A DNA stretch of 42,221 bases, taken from NCBI GenBank assembly GCA_016714785.1, contig JADKCC010000048.1, forward strand, positions 1-42,221, read 5' to 3'. Shown piece after piece: positions 10,438 to 20,392 of this stretch. Under the pieces are notes generated by a model. That model ran no database searches. It was not told the DNA's origin and was given only the letters and a program-made list of their open reading frames with translations. This DNA comes from Saprospiraceae bacterium (GTDB taxonomy: Bacteria > Bacteroidota > Bacteroidia > Chitinophagales > Saprospiraceae). Position numbers and translations under genes: made by a program. Each line of letters opens with the position of its first letter. The first letter of the stretch is position 1.

Positions 10438-11217
10438 ATGACTAATGAATTCGTAAAAATAGAGAAAGATAGAGGTATTTATACATTGATCATCAATAGA
10501 CCTGAAGCTTTAAATGCTTTGAATAGATCTGTATTTGATGCACTTGAATCCTTTTTTAAAGAGAATCTCGATAATTTTGATGTAAAAGGCGTTATCATCA
10601 CGGGGGCTGGCGAAAAAGCCTTTGTTGCGGGTGCTGACATAAAAGAGTTTTTGGGCTTGGATGCCAAAGGTGGTTCTGAATTGTCTAAAAGAGGTCAGGA
10701 TATTTTTTTTATGATAGAAAATTTTCATGCACCTGTGATCGCCGCAGTAAATGGATTTGCTTTGGGTGGTGGATGCGAATTAACGATGGCTTGTCACATA
10801 CGCGTAGCAGGACAACACGCAAAATTTGGCCAGCCTGAAGTTAATCTTGGGCTTGTGCCTGGGTATGGTGGTTCTCAAAGACTCATCCAATTAATAGGTA
10901 AAGGCAAAGCAACAGAAATGTTGCTGACTGCTGATATGATCAATGCAGAAGAAGCGTTGCGATTGGGTTTGGTCACACATGTAGTTGAGTCTGGGCAAGA
11001 AGTCACAAAAGCTATGGATATTTTAATTAAAATTGCTAGTAAAGGCCCATTGGCAGTGAAACAATCCATACAATTGGTCAATGCTTATTTTGACAAGACG
11101 CAAGATGGTTTTAAGCGTGAATATGAAGATTTTGGGCTCACAATAGGAAGTGAAGACTCTAAAGAAGGCGCTTTGGCGTTTGTAGAAAAACGTAAAGCCA
11201 ATTTTAAAGCTAAGTAA
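10438..11217 (+). CDS. Enoyl-CoA hydratase/isomerase (crotonase family)
   Basis: 259 residues, standard for crotonases. The oxyanion-hole segments are AGADIKEF (65-71) and NGFALGGGCELTMACHIRVAG. Both catalytic glutamates of 2-enoyl-CoA hydratases are present with the canonical 20-residue spacing: E114 in GGGCE and E134 in FGQPEVNLGLVPGYGG. This supports hydration of trans-2-enoyl-CoA in beta-oxidation or related acyl-CoA degradation, rather than only isomerase activity. No thiolase or acyl-CoA dehydrogenase gene is adjacent. Confidence 0.93.
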   Translation: MTNEFVKIEKDRGIYTLIINRPEALNALNRSVFDALESFFKENLDNFDVKGVIITGAGEKAFVAGADIKEFLGLDAKGGSELSKRGQDIFFMIENFHAPVIAAVNGFALGGGCELTMACHIRVAGQHAKFGQPEVNLGLVPGYGGSQRLIQLIGKGKATEMLLTADMINAEEALRLGLVTHVVESGQEVTKAMDILIKIASKGPLAVKQSIQLVNAYFDKTQDGFKREYEDFGLTIGSEDSKEGALAFVEKRKANFKAK

Positions 11218-11245
11218 ACAATACACAACAAGTAATTAGAAATAA

Positions 11246-12040
11246 ATGTTTGATTTTCATAAGGATAAGCTGAGGTATTTTAATATTCAACGAGAGGTCA
11301 CTCAAGAAAATGTGATACCTTTTATAGAAAAACATATTGGCACTTGTCAAGGAAAGCATATATTAGAAATAGGGTGTGCTGAAGCAGGTGTACTCAAAGC
11401 ATTTATTGAAAAAAAAAATACTGGAGTAGGTGTAGAACTATCAGAATCGCGCTACCAAATAGCAAGAAAATTTTTAAGTGAAGACATAGAAAATGGTTTT
11501 GTAAATATTATCAATAAAAACATCTATGATATAGAAAATCCAAAACTTGAATTTGGAAAACTATTTGATGTGATAGTGTTGAAAGATGTCATCGAGCATA
11601 TACCTGATCAAGATCGGTTTATACCAATACTGAAAAAGTTTCTTACAAAAGATGGAGTGATCTTTTTTGCATATCCTCCTTGGTGGATGCCTTTTGGTGG
11701 TCATCAACAGATTTGTAACAGTAAATGGTTGAGAACTTTACCGTGGTTTCATTTATTACCTTTGCCCATATATAAGATGGTTTTAAAATTATTTATGGAA
11801 AAAGAAGCCACCATCAAAGAACTATTAGAAGTTAAAGAAACTGGAATTAATATAGATCGGATGTATCAAATTCTATCGGAGAATCAATTTACTATTTTAG
11901 GTGAAATATTTTGGTTAATCAATCCTATTTATCAATTTAAGTTTGGATTGAAAAAAAGAAAGGTATTTTCTTTATTATCGAATGTACCTGTGTTACGCAA
12001 TTTTTATACTACAGCACATTATGTTTTATTTAAGGTATAA
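11246..12040 (+). CDS. Class I SAM-dependent methyltransferase
   Basis: 264 residues. The SAM-binding motif I is HILEIGCAEAGVL (38-50), followed by an acidic strand-2 end (GVGVELSESRY) and a post-I motif with VIVLKDVIEHIPDQDRF, as in methyltransferase type 11/12 proteins. The C-terminal half (YPPWWMPFGGHQQICNS, LPWFHLLPLPIYKMVL) is aromatic and hydrophobic, suggesting a lipid or glycan substrate. It begins 28 bases after the enoyl-CoA hydratase and may be co-transcribed with it. Substrate unknown. Confidence 0.85.
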   Translation: MFDFHKDKLRYFNIQREVTQENVIPFIEKHIGTCQGKHILEIGCAEAGVLKAFIEKKNTGVGVELSESRYQIARKFLSEDIENGFVNIINKNIYDIENPKLEFGKLFDVIVLKDVIEHIPDQDRFIPILKKFLTKDGVIFFAYPPWWMPFGGHQQICNSKWLRTLPWFHLLPLPIYKMVLKLFMEKEATIKELLEVKETGINIDRMYQILSENQFTILGEIFWLINPIYQFKFGLKKRKVFSLLSNVPVLRNFYTTAHYVLFKV

Positions 12041-12187
12041 GAAAGGTAGCTCCACACATATAAGGAAAACAGAACAAATATTGCCAAACTGTGGTTAATT
12101 TGGAAAACTTGACTGATTTTAGCCATATTTATGAAGATTGCATGGCTTTTGACATAAGACTCGTAGAAGGCCTGTTATAAATTTGAT

Positions 12188-12823
12188 TTAAGTGCTTTTC
12201 CTTTTTTGATTTACCACGCTACAAATAGGACATATATTGGGGTCATGTGCCCTAGCTGGACAGTAAAGCCTACCAAAGAAGATGATTTGTAAATGCAACT
12301 TGTTCCAAATTTCTTTAGGAAAAAGTTTCTTTAAGTCTTCTTCTGTTTGAGTCACATTTTTACCAGAAGTCAGTCCCCATCTAGTAGCTAATCTATGAAT
12401 GTGTGTATCCACTGGGAATGCAGGTACGCCAAAAGCCTGACTCATGACCACCGATGCAGTTTTATGTCCCACACCAGGTAATGCTTCAAGATCTTCAAAA
12501 GTATTGGGAACTACGCCATTGTGTTTTTCAATGATAATTTTTGATAAGTCAGATATGGCCTGTGACTTTTTAGGTGATAAACCGCATGGGCGAATTATAT
12601 CTTTTATGGCATCAACTGATTGTAAGGCCATCGTATAAGGATTGTCGGCTAGTTGAAATAATGCTGGCGTAACTTTATTAACTCTTTCGTCGGTGCATTG
12701 AGCAGAGAGTAGTACCGCCACTAATAAAGAATAGGGATCATTGTGATCAAGCGGAATAGGTGTTTCGGGAAACAGTGTTTCTAATGTCTCAGTGATGAAT
12801 TTTACTTTTACTTTTTTAGTCAT
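12188..12823 (-). CDS. nth: Endonuclease III (DNA N-glycosylase/AP lyase), variant cluster
   Basis: 211 residues. The helix-hairpin-helix LPGVGHKTA (115-123) contains the catalytic Lys121, and Asp139 lies in PVDTHIHRLATRWG; these match K120 and D138 of the E. coli enzyme. It removes oxidised pyrimidines and cuts the abasic site. The C-terminal cysteines are atypical: CPARAHDPNICPIC gives C-x9-C-x2-C, with no fourth Cys after it, instead of C-x6-C-x2-C-x5-C. A canonical [4Fe-4S] cluster is therefore doubtful. Its ATG overlaps the ribD stop by one base (TAATG), indicating translational coupling in the secA-ribD-nth unit. Confidence 0.92.
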   Translation of the reverse strand: MTKKVKVKFITETLETLFPETPIPLDHNDPYSLLVAVLLSAQCTDERVNKVTPALFQLADNPYTMALQSVDAIKDIIRPCGLSPKKSQAISDLSKIIIEKHNGVVPNTFEDLEALPGVGHKTASVVMSQAFGVPAFPVDTHIHRLATRWGLTSGKNVTQTEEDLKKLFPKEIWNKLHLQIIFFGRLYCPARAHDPNICPICSVVNQKRKST

Positions 12824-13866
12824 TATATTGTGACGTGTGGATTGGCAATAAATATGATTTTATCATCTTGGAGTGTGATTTGATCCAATAATAGCCCATC
12901 TACCCAAGGTGCTGCTATACCATCATGTAATTTGACCTTTGTTTTGATTACTCTTGCCTCATGCCAATAACCACTTGTTATAAATGAATTCAGCAATTCA
13001 GATCCACCTTCTACCATAATCGACATAATACCATTAAGATATAATTTTTTTAAGACTGATAGGAGATCCCTATTATCATCTACTTTTAGATATTTTGGAT
13101 ATGTATTGTTTTGTTCTCTTATTTGATTGATTATAATAGTATTTGATTGATTATTTAGTATTTTATATTGGTTATTTATAGTTAGGTCTGTATCCATCAA
13201 GACTCGGATAGGTGATTCTCCTTTAAAAACTCTAACATCCAAAGATGGATTGTCTATGTAAACTGTGTTTTTTCCTACCATGATGCCATCAACTTCACTT
13301 CGCCATTTATGGGTCAATATTCTAGAATATTCATTACTTAACCAAATTTGGGTTTGTTTTTTAGAAATAAATCCGTCAGATGATTGAGCCCATTTTAGTA
13401 TTACAAAAGGCAAACCCTGCAGATTGGCCTTGAATTTTGTAAGAAGCCTTTCAGTCTCATTTTCTAAAATAGGGTAGGTGACATGTACGCCATGGCTTTT
13501 CAAAAATTTGATACCATTACCTGCTACTAATGGATTAGGGTCTTTACATCCTATCACCACTTTTGGTATTTGTTCTGATACTATCCGATTTGCACAGGGA
13601 GGTGTTTTGCCTGAATGCGAACATGGCTCTAAGCTTACATATAGCGTAGAGAAAGGTATTTTGTCACGATCTAATGGGCATACCGCATTTATAGCATTTA
13701 CTTCTGCATGAGCAGAACCATACTTTTCATGATAACCTTCTCCAATGACTTTGTCTTTATAAACCAATAAAGCGCCAACCTTGGGATTTGACTGAGTAAA
13801 TTTGCCAGCCTTGTTAGCTAATGTTATACACCTTTTCATAAAATGGAAATCTTGGTGTAAAGTCAT
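12823..13866 (-). CDS. ribD: Bifunctional riboflavin deaminase/reductase RibD
   Basis: About 347 residues. The start is placed at 13866 (MTLHQDFHFMKRCITLA), 22 bases after the secA stop; an upstream ATG at 13944 would add 26 unlikely residues inside secA. The N-terminal zinc deaminase domain has H53-A-E55 (SAHAEVNAIN) and the PCxxxGKTPPC motif with C82 and C91. The C-terminal reductase domain follows (FVILKWAQSSDGFIS, GIMVGKNTVYIDNPSL, IMVEGGSELLNSFI). It catalyses the second and third steps of riboflavin synthesis. No other rib genes are adjacent; the operon partners are secA and nth. Confidence 0.93.
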   Translation of the reverse strand: MTLHQDFHFMKRCITLANKAGKFTQSNPKVGALLVYKDKVIGEGYHEKYGSAHAEVNAINAVCPLDRDKIPFSTLYVSLEPCSHSGKTPPCANRIVSEQIPKVVIGCKDPNPLVAGNGIKFLKSHGVHVTYPILENETERLLTKFKANLQGLPFVILKWAQSSDGFISKKQTQIWLSNEYSRILTHKWRSEVDGIMVGKNTVYIDNPSLDVRVFKGESPIRVLMDTDLTINNQYKILNNQSNTIIINQIREQNNTYPKYLKVDDNRDLLSVLKKLYLNGIMSIMVEGGSELLNSFITSGYWHEARVIKTKVKLHDGIAAPWVDGLLLDQITLQDDKIIFIANPHVTI

Positions 13867-13888
13867 TGTTGTGCTATTTTTTAGCTTA

Positions 13889-16800
13889 TTACTTGCCGTG
13901 ACAAACTTTATATTTTTTGCCACTTCCACATGGACAGAGATCATTTCTACCTACTTTTTCTTCAGTACGCTTGAATGTTTCTGGTTTTTCTGTTTTTTTA
14001 GAAACACCTTCTGCCGCTTCTCTGATGGCTTCTTCTTCTCTACTTGTACGTACCTTTGAGAGGTCCGTTTTTTGTACCTTTGCTTCTTTTACTTCTTGTT
14101 GTATGAGCAATTTACCATTGAATAAATAGGCACTTACATCTTTATTTATTTTATTTACCAAACCTTCAAAAAGATTGTAAGCTTCAATTTTGTATTTGAC
14201 CAATGGGTCTTTTTGTTCAAAAGAAGCAGCTTGGACTGCATCTTTAAGTTCGTCCATATCCCTAAGATGCTCTTTCCAATGATCATCAATAATAGCAAGT
14301 GTAATGGTTTTTTCTATATCTCGCATGATAGAATCACCATTAGAGTCAATCGCCTGTTTCAGATCTGCCGCTATTGGTAGAGGATTACTTCTACCATCTG
14401 TAAATGGTATGGCTATACGTTTGTATCTATGACCTTCATTGTCAAACACTTGTTTGATGGTAGGCAGCAAGATTTGCTTGATCTGTTGAGACTTATGCTG
14501 ATAGTGATTCATGACACTATCTAAGGTTTGGTCTATTAAGTTGTCCACGGAGGTGTTTTTAAATGTATCTTCATCTATCTGTGGGTCAATGCTCAAGGAA
14601 GTCAAGCAGTCAAATCTAAATGATTCGAAGTTGCCATGACTTTTATTGATGGCCACAATATTTTCTACCGAACCAACAAACATACTGTATAAATCAACGG
14701 CTAATCGCTCACCTTGTAGGGCATTATTCCTTTTTTTATAGATGGCCTCTCTTTGTATGTTCATTACGTCATCATAATCAAGCAACCTTTTCTAATACCG
14801 AAGTTGTTTCTTCAACTTTTTCTGGGCACGCTCTATAGATTTTGTTACCATACTATGCTGGATAACTTCCCCATCTTTATGACCCATTTTGTCCATAAGA
14901 CCAGCTATTCTTTCTGATTGGAATAGACGCATGAGATTATCTTCTAAAGAAACGTAAAACTGCGAAGTACCAGGATCCCCTTGACGTCCAGCTCTACCGC
15001 GCAATTGTCTATCAACCCGACGAGAATCGTGCCGCTCAGTAGCAATAATAGCCAATCCTCCTGCTTTTTTTACATCTTCAGAGATCTTGATGTCAGTTCC
15101 TCTACCAGCCATATTGGTAGCTATAGTTACAGCACCTGCATGACCTGCTTCTGATACAATTTCGGCTTCGCGTTGATGCTGTTTGGCGTTTAAAACATTG
15201 TGTTTAATGCCTCTTAAGCTTAGTGTTCGACTTAACAATTCAGAGATTTCAACCGATGTTGTTCCTACTAATACTGGTCTGCCTTGAGATGTAAGTTTGC
15301 CTATTTCTTCTATTACAGCATTAAACTTCTCTCTTCCTGTTTTATATACCAAGTCATCTTTGTCATCTCTGACTATAGGTCTATTGGTAGGAATTACCAC
15401 CACATCTAGTTTGTAAATTTCCCAAAATTCCCCAGCTTCAGTCTCTGCGGTACCTGTCATTCCTGACAATTTGTGGTACATTCTGAAATAATTCTGCAAA
15501 GTCACCGTAGCATAAGTTTGGGTGATATCTCCTATTTTTACACCTTCTTTGGCTTCGAGCGCTTGGTGCAATCCATCTGAATATCTCCTACCTTCCATCA
15601 TACGACCTGTCTGCTCATCCACGATTTTCACTTCTTCATTGATGACGACATATTCTTGATCTTTATCAAATAGTGTATAAGCTTTTAGAAGTTGACTAGT
15701 GGCGTGTAACCGTCTAGATTTTACAGCATAATCCTGAATAAGCGTTTCCTTTTCTTCCATGAGTTGGATGCCTTCTTTTGATTCACGCGTAGTAAGTTCT
15801 TGAATTTGATGCGTGATGTCAGGCATTACAAAAAAGTTTGGATCGTTTTCACCTTTAGAGAGGTATTCGATACCTTTATCAGTCAATTCGACATTTCTAT
15901 TTTTTTCATCAATTGTAAAATACAAAGGTGCGTCTGCAACATGCATATTTTTACTCTGTTCCTGCATATATACATTTTCAGTTTTTTGCAAGATCACTTT
16001 GACACCATCTTCACTCAAAAATTTGATCAAAGGACGATATTTGGGTAAAGCTCTATAGACTCTGAACAGTGCTAATCCACCTTCGCCTTCACCATGTCCT
16101 GTATTCCCATCTTTAATGAGCTTTTTAGCTTCCGCTAGATATTCTGTAGCCTGTTGGCGCTGAATACTGAATAGTTTTTCTATTTTCGGGTTAAGTTCAA
16201 TATATTCTTGCTCTTCTAGACCTTGAGGTACTGGACCAGAAATGATAAGTGGTGTACGTGCATCGTCTATCAGTACGGAATCCACCTCATCCACCATAGC
16301 AAAATGGTGTTTCCCTTGCACTAGCTCGTCATTGTCTCGTACCATATTGTCTCTCAGGTAGTCGAAACCGAATTCATTATTGGTACCATAAGTGATATCA
16401 CATTTATAGGCAGCGATTCTCTCTGGAGAGTGTGGTTTATATTTATCTATACAATCAATGGTAAGTAATAAAAATTGAAATATTGGTCCAATCCACTCGC
16501 TATCTCTTTTTGCAAGGTAATCATTGACCGTAATAACATGTACACCTTCGCCGGAAAGACCATTAAGATAAGCTGGAAGAGTTGCAACCAAAGTTTTACC
16601 TTCACCAGTTGCCATTTCTGCTATCTTTCCTTCATGAAGTACCATACCACCTATAAGTTGGACATCATAGTGAAGCATATTCCAGGTTACGTCACCACCT
16701 GCTGCCTTCCAGCTATTTTTCCATATTGCTTTATCACCATCTATCATTACATATTCTTTGTAAGCCGCTATATTTCTATCGTGCTCTACAGCTGTTACTG

Positions 16801-17179
16801 TAATGGTAGGATTATCTTTAAATCTTCTTGCTGTTTCTTTCACTACTGCAAATGCTTCAGGCAATATCTGCATTAATGCTTTTTCAAGGTATTTGTTTCT
16901 TTCTTTTTTGATGGCATCGATTTCGTTGTAGAGATTTTCTTTTGCATGAAAATCTGACTCCACGTTAGCCTTTTCAGTCATTGCTACAATGTCTGAGTCA
17001 ATATCTTGAAGACTTTCTTTTATTCTAGCTCTAAATTCCGTGGTTTTGTTTCTTAGTTGGTCATTGCTAAGTGTTTGATATTCAGAGTAAAAAGCATTGG
17101 TTTTGTCCACCAAAACAGAATAACCTTTTACATCTTTTTCGTGTTTATTGCCGAAAATATTTTTAATGAAATTGAACAT
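13889..17179 (-). CDS. secA: Preprotein translocase ATPase SecA (local frame disruption)
   Basis: About 1097 residues. Walker A is at 189-196 (MATGEGKT), the DEAD-type box is DEVDSVLIDDARTP, and further landmarks are MAGRGTDIKI, RQLRGRAGRQGDPG and the C-terminal zinc finger CPCGSGKKYKVCHGK that contacts SecB or ribosomes. It drives Sec-dependent export through SecYEG. The reading frame appears to stop at 14792-14794 after RAQKK, then resumes in the same frame at LLDYDDVMN. Adding one A at each of three A-runs (minus-strand positions 14817-14821, 14807-14809, 14788-14791) gives the canonical RAQKKVEENNFGIRKR stretch without a stop. Since secA is essential, this is best read as sequence error. 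First gene of secA-ribD-nth. Confidence 0.93.
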
Positions 17180-17237
17180 ATATCTTTATTTTTAAATAAT
17201 ATCTTTGAATAAGTTAAGCTTTCAGCTTTTAAAGGTA

Positions 17238-17245
17238 CAAAGATA
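17238..17245 (-). promoter_or_regulatory. Candidate -7 box for secA operon in the 17180-17553 intergenic region
   Basis: Minus-strand TATCTTTG fits TAnnTTTG and lies 59 bases before the secA ATG. No TTTG at ideal spacing. The rest of this 374-base divergent region shows no gene or clear structure. Confidence 0.4.
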
Positions 17246-17553
17246 TTAATATTTATTAAAATTTCTATTTGTCCAAAATCATACCAACCACATTTGTTTC
17301 GACATTTTGACGTAAATGAGTGGTTTTGTCAGTAATAATGTCATATTCTTAAATCAAATCTGACATAAGAAACAATTTTTAAGATCTCTTTTTCTAATGT
17401 AGATGTATTGATTTTAGTTGTTTGCCTTAATGTTGTGCACCCCTAAAGTCTGGTTTCGTGTTTTTTACCTTTTTGACTTGTGAATTGATGGCTTTATCCT
17501 TTCTTTTGATATAAATTTCGCGAAAATGTATTAAATTTATCTATTTTTGTGAA

Positions 17554-18399
17554 ATGATTTTTAAAACGAACTTGAATTTAATTAATACCATTCAGGGAAA
17601 TTTGATGTGGGTAATTATTTACCCACTAATGGCATTGTCATTTATTTTTTTTGCAAATGATAATACTTTAACTGAACTTCTTTACATCCCATCTTTTTTT
17701 TCAGATCTAATATTTGCAATAATTGTAACCTATGGTGTTGGCATATATTTAGTTAAAATAAATGCAAAATTAGACATAAAATATTCATGGTTAAAACAAT
17801 TTAAAATTAGGTTAGTAAAGCAGTTCGTTTTTGGTGTATTTTTGCCTCTGATTTTGGCAATATTACTTGAAATTGCATATTTGAAATCCATAGATATTAC
17901 CTTTTTTGAAAGCTCTATTCTTAATTTAGAGTTGCCACTAGCGTTTATATATTTAATGCTCATCAATTTGGGATTATTAGCTAGCTATCTTTTGAAAAAT
18001 AGACAAGAAATATTTGAAAACCAACAACATATACATGGAGACATGCCAAAAGCCTTAAATTTTATCAATGTTCAAAAAGGACTTCAGGAAGAAAATCTTG
18101 CAATTGAAAGATGCGCATTAATAATGAGTGCAAATAAGCTGTTGTGGTTGTTAACTTTTAGTGGTGAAAAATATCGTTTAAAAGGCACCTTGGATGAATG
18201 GGAAACAAAACTGAAATATTCAAACTTTTACAGAATCAATCGTCAGTATATTGTATCTTTTGTTGCAATACAATCAATTGAACCCACTTCAACACGAAAA
18301 TTAAAAGTAAACTTTACATTTCCCAATGATGATGTTTACATATCCAAACCCAACATAGCAAAATTCAAGCAATGGTGGACACAAGAATGGAAAGTTTAG
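17554..18399 (+). CDS. Membrane-anchored LytTR-domain transcription regulator
   Basis: 281 residues. The N-terminal half has about four transmembrane segments (around 15-35, 44-66, 88-110 and 125-147). The C-terminal ~100 residues (from ~185) are a LytTR DNA-binding domain: CALIMSANKLLWLLTFSGEKYRLKGTLDEW, then FYRINRQYIVSFVAIQSIEP and a final strand-rich stretch. There is no receiver domain, so this is the histidine-kinase-independent membrane LytTR type common in Bacteroidota. Target genes are unknown; the small accessory genes immediately downstream on the same strand are candidates. An alternative is a sensor acting on distant targets. Confidence 0.85.
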   Translation: MIFKTNLNLINTIQGNLMWVIIYPLMALSFIFFANDNTLTELLYIPSFFSDLIFAIIVTYGVGIYLVKINAKLDIKYSWLKQFKIRLVKQFVFGVFLPLILAILLEIAYLKSIDITFFESSILNLELPLAFIYLMLINLGLLASYLLKNRQEIFENQQHIHGDMPKALNFINVQKGLQEENLAIERCALIMSANKLLWLLTFSGEKYRLKGTLDEWETKLKYSNFYRINRQYIVSFVAIQSIEPTSTRKLKVNFTFPNDDVYISKPNIAKFKQWWTQEWKV

Positions 18400-18428
18400 C
18401 TTCTTTTTTGTCCATTTTAGTATTTTGG

Positions 18429-18460
18429 TTGGAATTTTTGAGCTGTAATATATATATTTG
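18429..18460 (+). promoter_or_regulatory. Candidate promoter for the cupin/DinB pair
   Basis: TTG at 18429-18431 and TATATTTG at 18453-18460 are separated by 21 bases, a fair match to the Bacteroidota TTTG-N19-21-TAnnTTTG promoter. Confidence 0.45.
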
Positions 18461-18580
18461 TATCAATTTTGCACCCTACTGTCATGGTAAAGATCAAAAT
18501 GTATTTGGTTTTAAAGATGAGTGATACAGACGTTCAAAACTTTTGAGTCCATTAAAACTGAAACGCAAAAATATATTCTA

Positions 18581-18940
18581 ATGGTAAAAGTAAATCTTGA
18601 AGAAAAATTTGAACTTTTTACAGAACATTGGTCACCTAAAATAGTCGGTGCACTAAATGGTCAACATGTAAAGCTTGCCAAATTAAAAGGTGCATTTATT
18701 TGGCATAAGCATGATAATGAAGATGAACTCTTTTTTGTTGTAAAGGGAAGCTTAACAATGGAATTTAGAAATAAAGTTGTAGTAGTAGATGAAAATGAAT
18801 TTTTAATAGTGCCTAAAGGAGTGGAACATCGACCTGTGGCAGATAAAGAAGTGTTGGTGATGCTTTTTGAACCGGCAACAACTATTAATACAGGGAATGT
18901 AAAAGGGGAAATGACAAAAGAAAACTTGGATACGATATGA
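18581..18940 (+). CDS. Small cupin-domain protein
   Basis: About 119 residues from the ATG at 18581 (MVKVNLEEKFELFTEHWSPK); a GTG at 18521 would add 20 residues without family support. A single cupin barrel is present. Motif 1 contains FIWHKHDNEDELFFVVKG with the H-x-H...E metal ligands, and motif 2 has VPKGVEHRPVA with the last His. Such cupins bind a divalent metal; the enzymatic role of this subgroup is not known. The stop overlaps the next ATG by four bases (ATGA at 18937-18940), so cupin and DinB-like protein are translationally coupled and may work together. Confidence 0.85.
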   Translation: MVKVNLEEKFELFTEHWSPKIVGALNGQHVKLAKLKGAFIWHKHDNEDELFFVVKGSLTMEFRNKVVVVDENEFLIVPKGVEHRPVADKEVLVMLFEPATTINTGNVKGEMTKENLDTI

Positions 18941-19437
18941 GTAGTCTTTTACCTGTAGTATTGTCAGGAAGTAAATTGGTATTATTGTGTGAATATAGGA
19001 GAGCAATTGATGAACTTATTGCAACAATTCAGCACATTTCCAATGCTGAACTTATGACAATAATAGATGTAGATACGAAAGATGAGGATTGTAGGTCCAT
19101 TCAAACCATCTTATCTCATGTGGTTTGTTCGGGATTTGGATATATTATTTACATGGAAAATTGGTTAGGATTTAAGAAAGAAAGGTTGGAAAGAAAATTT
19201 TATTCTTACGTTCGAGAGTACATTGAAGATTTGAATGCCATGTATATATATTCTTTGGATTTTTTTCAAAATCACCCGACTCTTGAAATGGAACAAATAG
19301 ATAATGACAAAAAAATAGAAGTAAATTGGGGACAAAGGTATGATGTGGAACAGTTAATGGAACATGCCATTGTACATATATTAAGGCATAGGATGCAAAT
19401 AGAAAAATTTAAAGAAAATCTTAGTCAAGACGTGTGA
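18937..19437 (+). CDS. DinB-like four-helix protein
   Basis: 166 residues, mostly helical. The segments IQTILSHVVCSGFGYIIYMENW and QLMEHAIVHILRHRMQIEKF carry histidines at positions resembling the metal site of DinB/YfiT-type proteins (His in the second helix, HxxxH in the fourth). Many members of this superfamily are thiol-dependent metalloenzymes; bacillithiol-linked transfer is a possibility because bshB1 is in this window, but that is inference. Coupled to the upstream cupin by ATGA overlap. Confidence 0.65.
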   Translation: MSSLLPVVLSGSKLVLLCEYRRAIDELIATIQHISNAELMTIIDVDTKDEDCRSIQTILSHVVCSGFGYIIYMENWLGFKKERLERKFYSYVREYIEDLNAMYIYSLDFFQNHPTLEMEQIDNDKKIEVNWGQRYDVEQLMEHAIVHILRHRMQIEKFKENLSQDV

Positions 19438-19501
19438 AATTTTGTATAAATTTGCCTATTATAAATCCTGTTAATAGAATGAAAGTATTTATAACCTCAA
19501 T

Positions 19502-19509
19502 TATATTTG
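19502..19509 (+). promoter_or_regulatory. Candidate -7 box for the DUF6157 gene
   Basis: TATATTTG, 66 bases before the chosen start at 19576; the -33 region is unclear. Confidence 0.3.
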
Positions 19510-19575
19510 TATATCAATTAAAAAATATAAGCCTTTTTTAAAATGGCTTTTTTATGGCACTTAATTTATATTAAA

Positions 19576-19989
19576 ATGAAGATACACACAACAAATTATT
19601 TCAACACTTTTATCGAAATAGCCGACGATTGCCCTATTATAAATGGTGAAATCCCACCTACAAAAGCAGAAAATCGGACAGTTGCAAACATTCAATATGA
19701 TTTGATAAGCAAAAATCCTTATAAATTTACTTCGGACGATGTGCTATTTCAAGTATATGCAGACAAAAATGATTTAACGAAAACTGAATACGCAACAGCA
19801 AGAATCCAATTTTTTTCTAAAGGACAACCCTGTTTTCGTGCGTCACCATTGACAAAACGATATGGTTGGGGAATACACTATGACAAAGATGGGAAAATGG
19901 CCATTTATGGAGCAGATAGCTTGGAGTATGAAAATTTTTCAAAAGATAATACCTTAAAGGTTATTAAAGCGATGAAATCTAGTAAATAA
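19576..19989 (+). CDS. DUF6157 family protein
   Basis: 137 residues from the ATG at 19576 (MKIHTTNYFNTFIEIADDCP); an upstream ATG at 19543 adds 11 residues outside the family's start. Family hallmarks are PPTKAENRTVANIQYDLI, NPYKFTSDDVLFQVYA, the CFRASPLTKRYGWGIHYD motif and KMAIYG near the end. It is a small soluble protein of unknown function, widespread as a single accessory gene. Length is normal for the family. Confidence 0.85.
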   Translation: MKIHTTNYFNTFIEIADDCPIINGEIPPTKAENRTVANIQYDLISKNPYKFTSDDVLFQVYADKNDLTKTEYATARIQFFSKGQPCFRASPLTKRYGWGIHYDKDGKMAIYGADSLEYENFSKDNTLKVIKAMKSSK

Positions 19990-20009
19990 TATCTTAAATA
20001 AAATTTATT

Positions 20010-20384
20010 ATGAAATCTAAAATTTTAAACGCCTTACTCATAGTAACATCACTATTTGGATATTTGGAATGGAGTGGTAACAGCCATACGTTCTTATTTC
20101 AAGCAGAAGCAGAAATTCTTTATAAATTATTTACAAGTCCCACATCAGTGGTTCATCCTTTTATATTACTTCCGCTCATAGGACAAATTTTGTTGCTTAT
20201 CACTTTATTTCAAAAATCACCCAGTAAAATTTTGACTTACATCAGCATTTCAGGCTTAGGGTTGTTATTGGGTTTTATGTTTGTTATTGGCATCATTAGC
20301 CAGAATTATAAGATTATACTCTCAACCATTCCGTTCTTAATGGTCGTTGTTGCTACTGTAATCAATTTTCGAATATCAAAATAA
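20010..20384 (+). CDS. Small four-helix membrane protein, unknown function
   Basis: 124 residues with about four hydrophobic segments (roughly 4-20, 46-66, 74-98 and 101-119). No enzymatic motif is visible and I do not recognise a named family. It starts 20 bases after the DUF6157 gene and ends 8 bases before the VOC gene, so the three are probably one transcript. Confidence 0.7.
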   Translation: MKSKILNALLIVTSLFGYLEWSGNSHTFLFQAEAEILYKLFTSPTSVVHPFILLPLIGQILLLITLFQKSPSKILTYISISGLGLLLGFMFVIGIISQNYKIILSTIPFLMVVVATVINFRISK

Positions 20385-20392
20385 TTAAGAAT

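Noticed and set aside
12121..12156. Hairpin AGCCAT...ATGGCT as a terminator between the methyltransferase and nth genes
   Set aside because: Only a 6-bp stem with a long loop and no T-run on either strand.
14788..14821. Programmed frameshift in secA
   Set aside because: Three separate -1 changes would be needed, no slippery heptamer plus structure is visible, and SecA is not known to use recoding; sequence error is simpler.
16475..16876. 133-codon open frame on plus inside secA
   Set aside because: It is antisense to well-conserved secA coding sequence, has no homologous motif and no promoter or ribosome site; it is a shadow of secA codon use.
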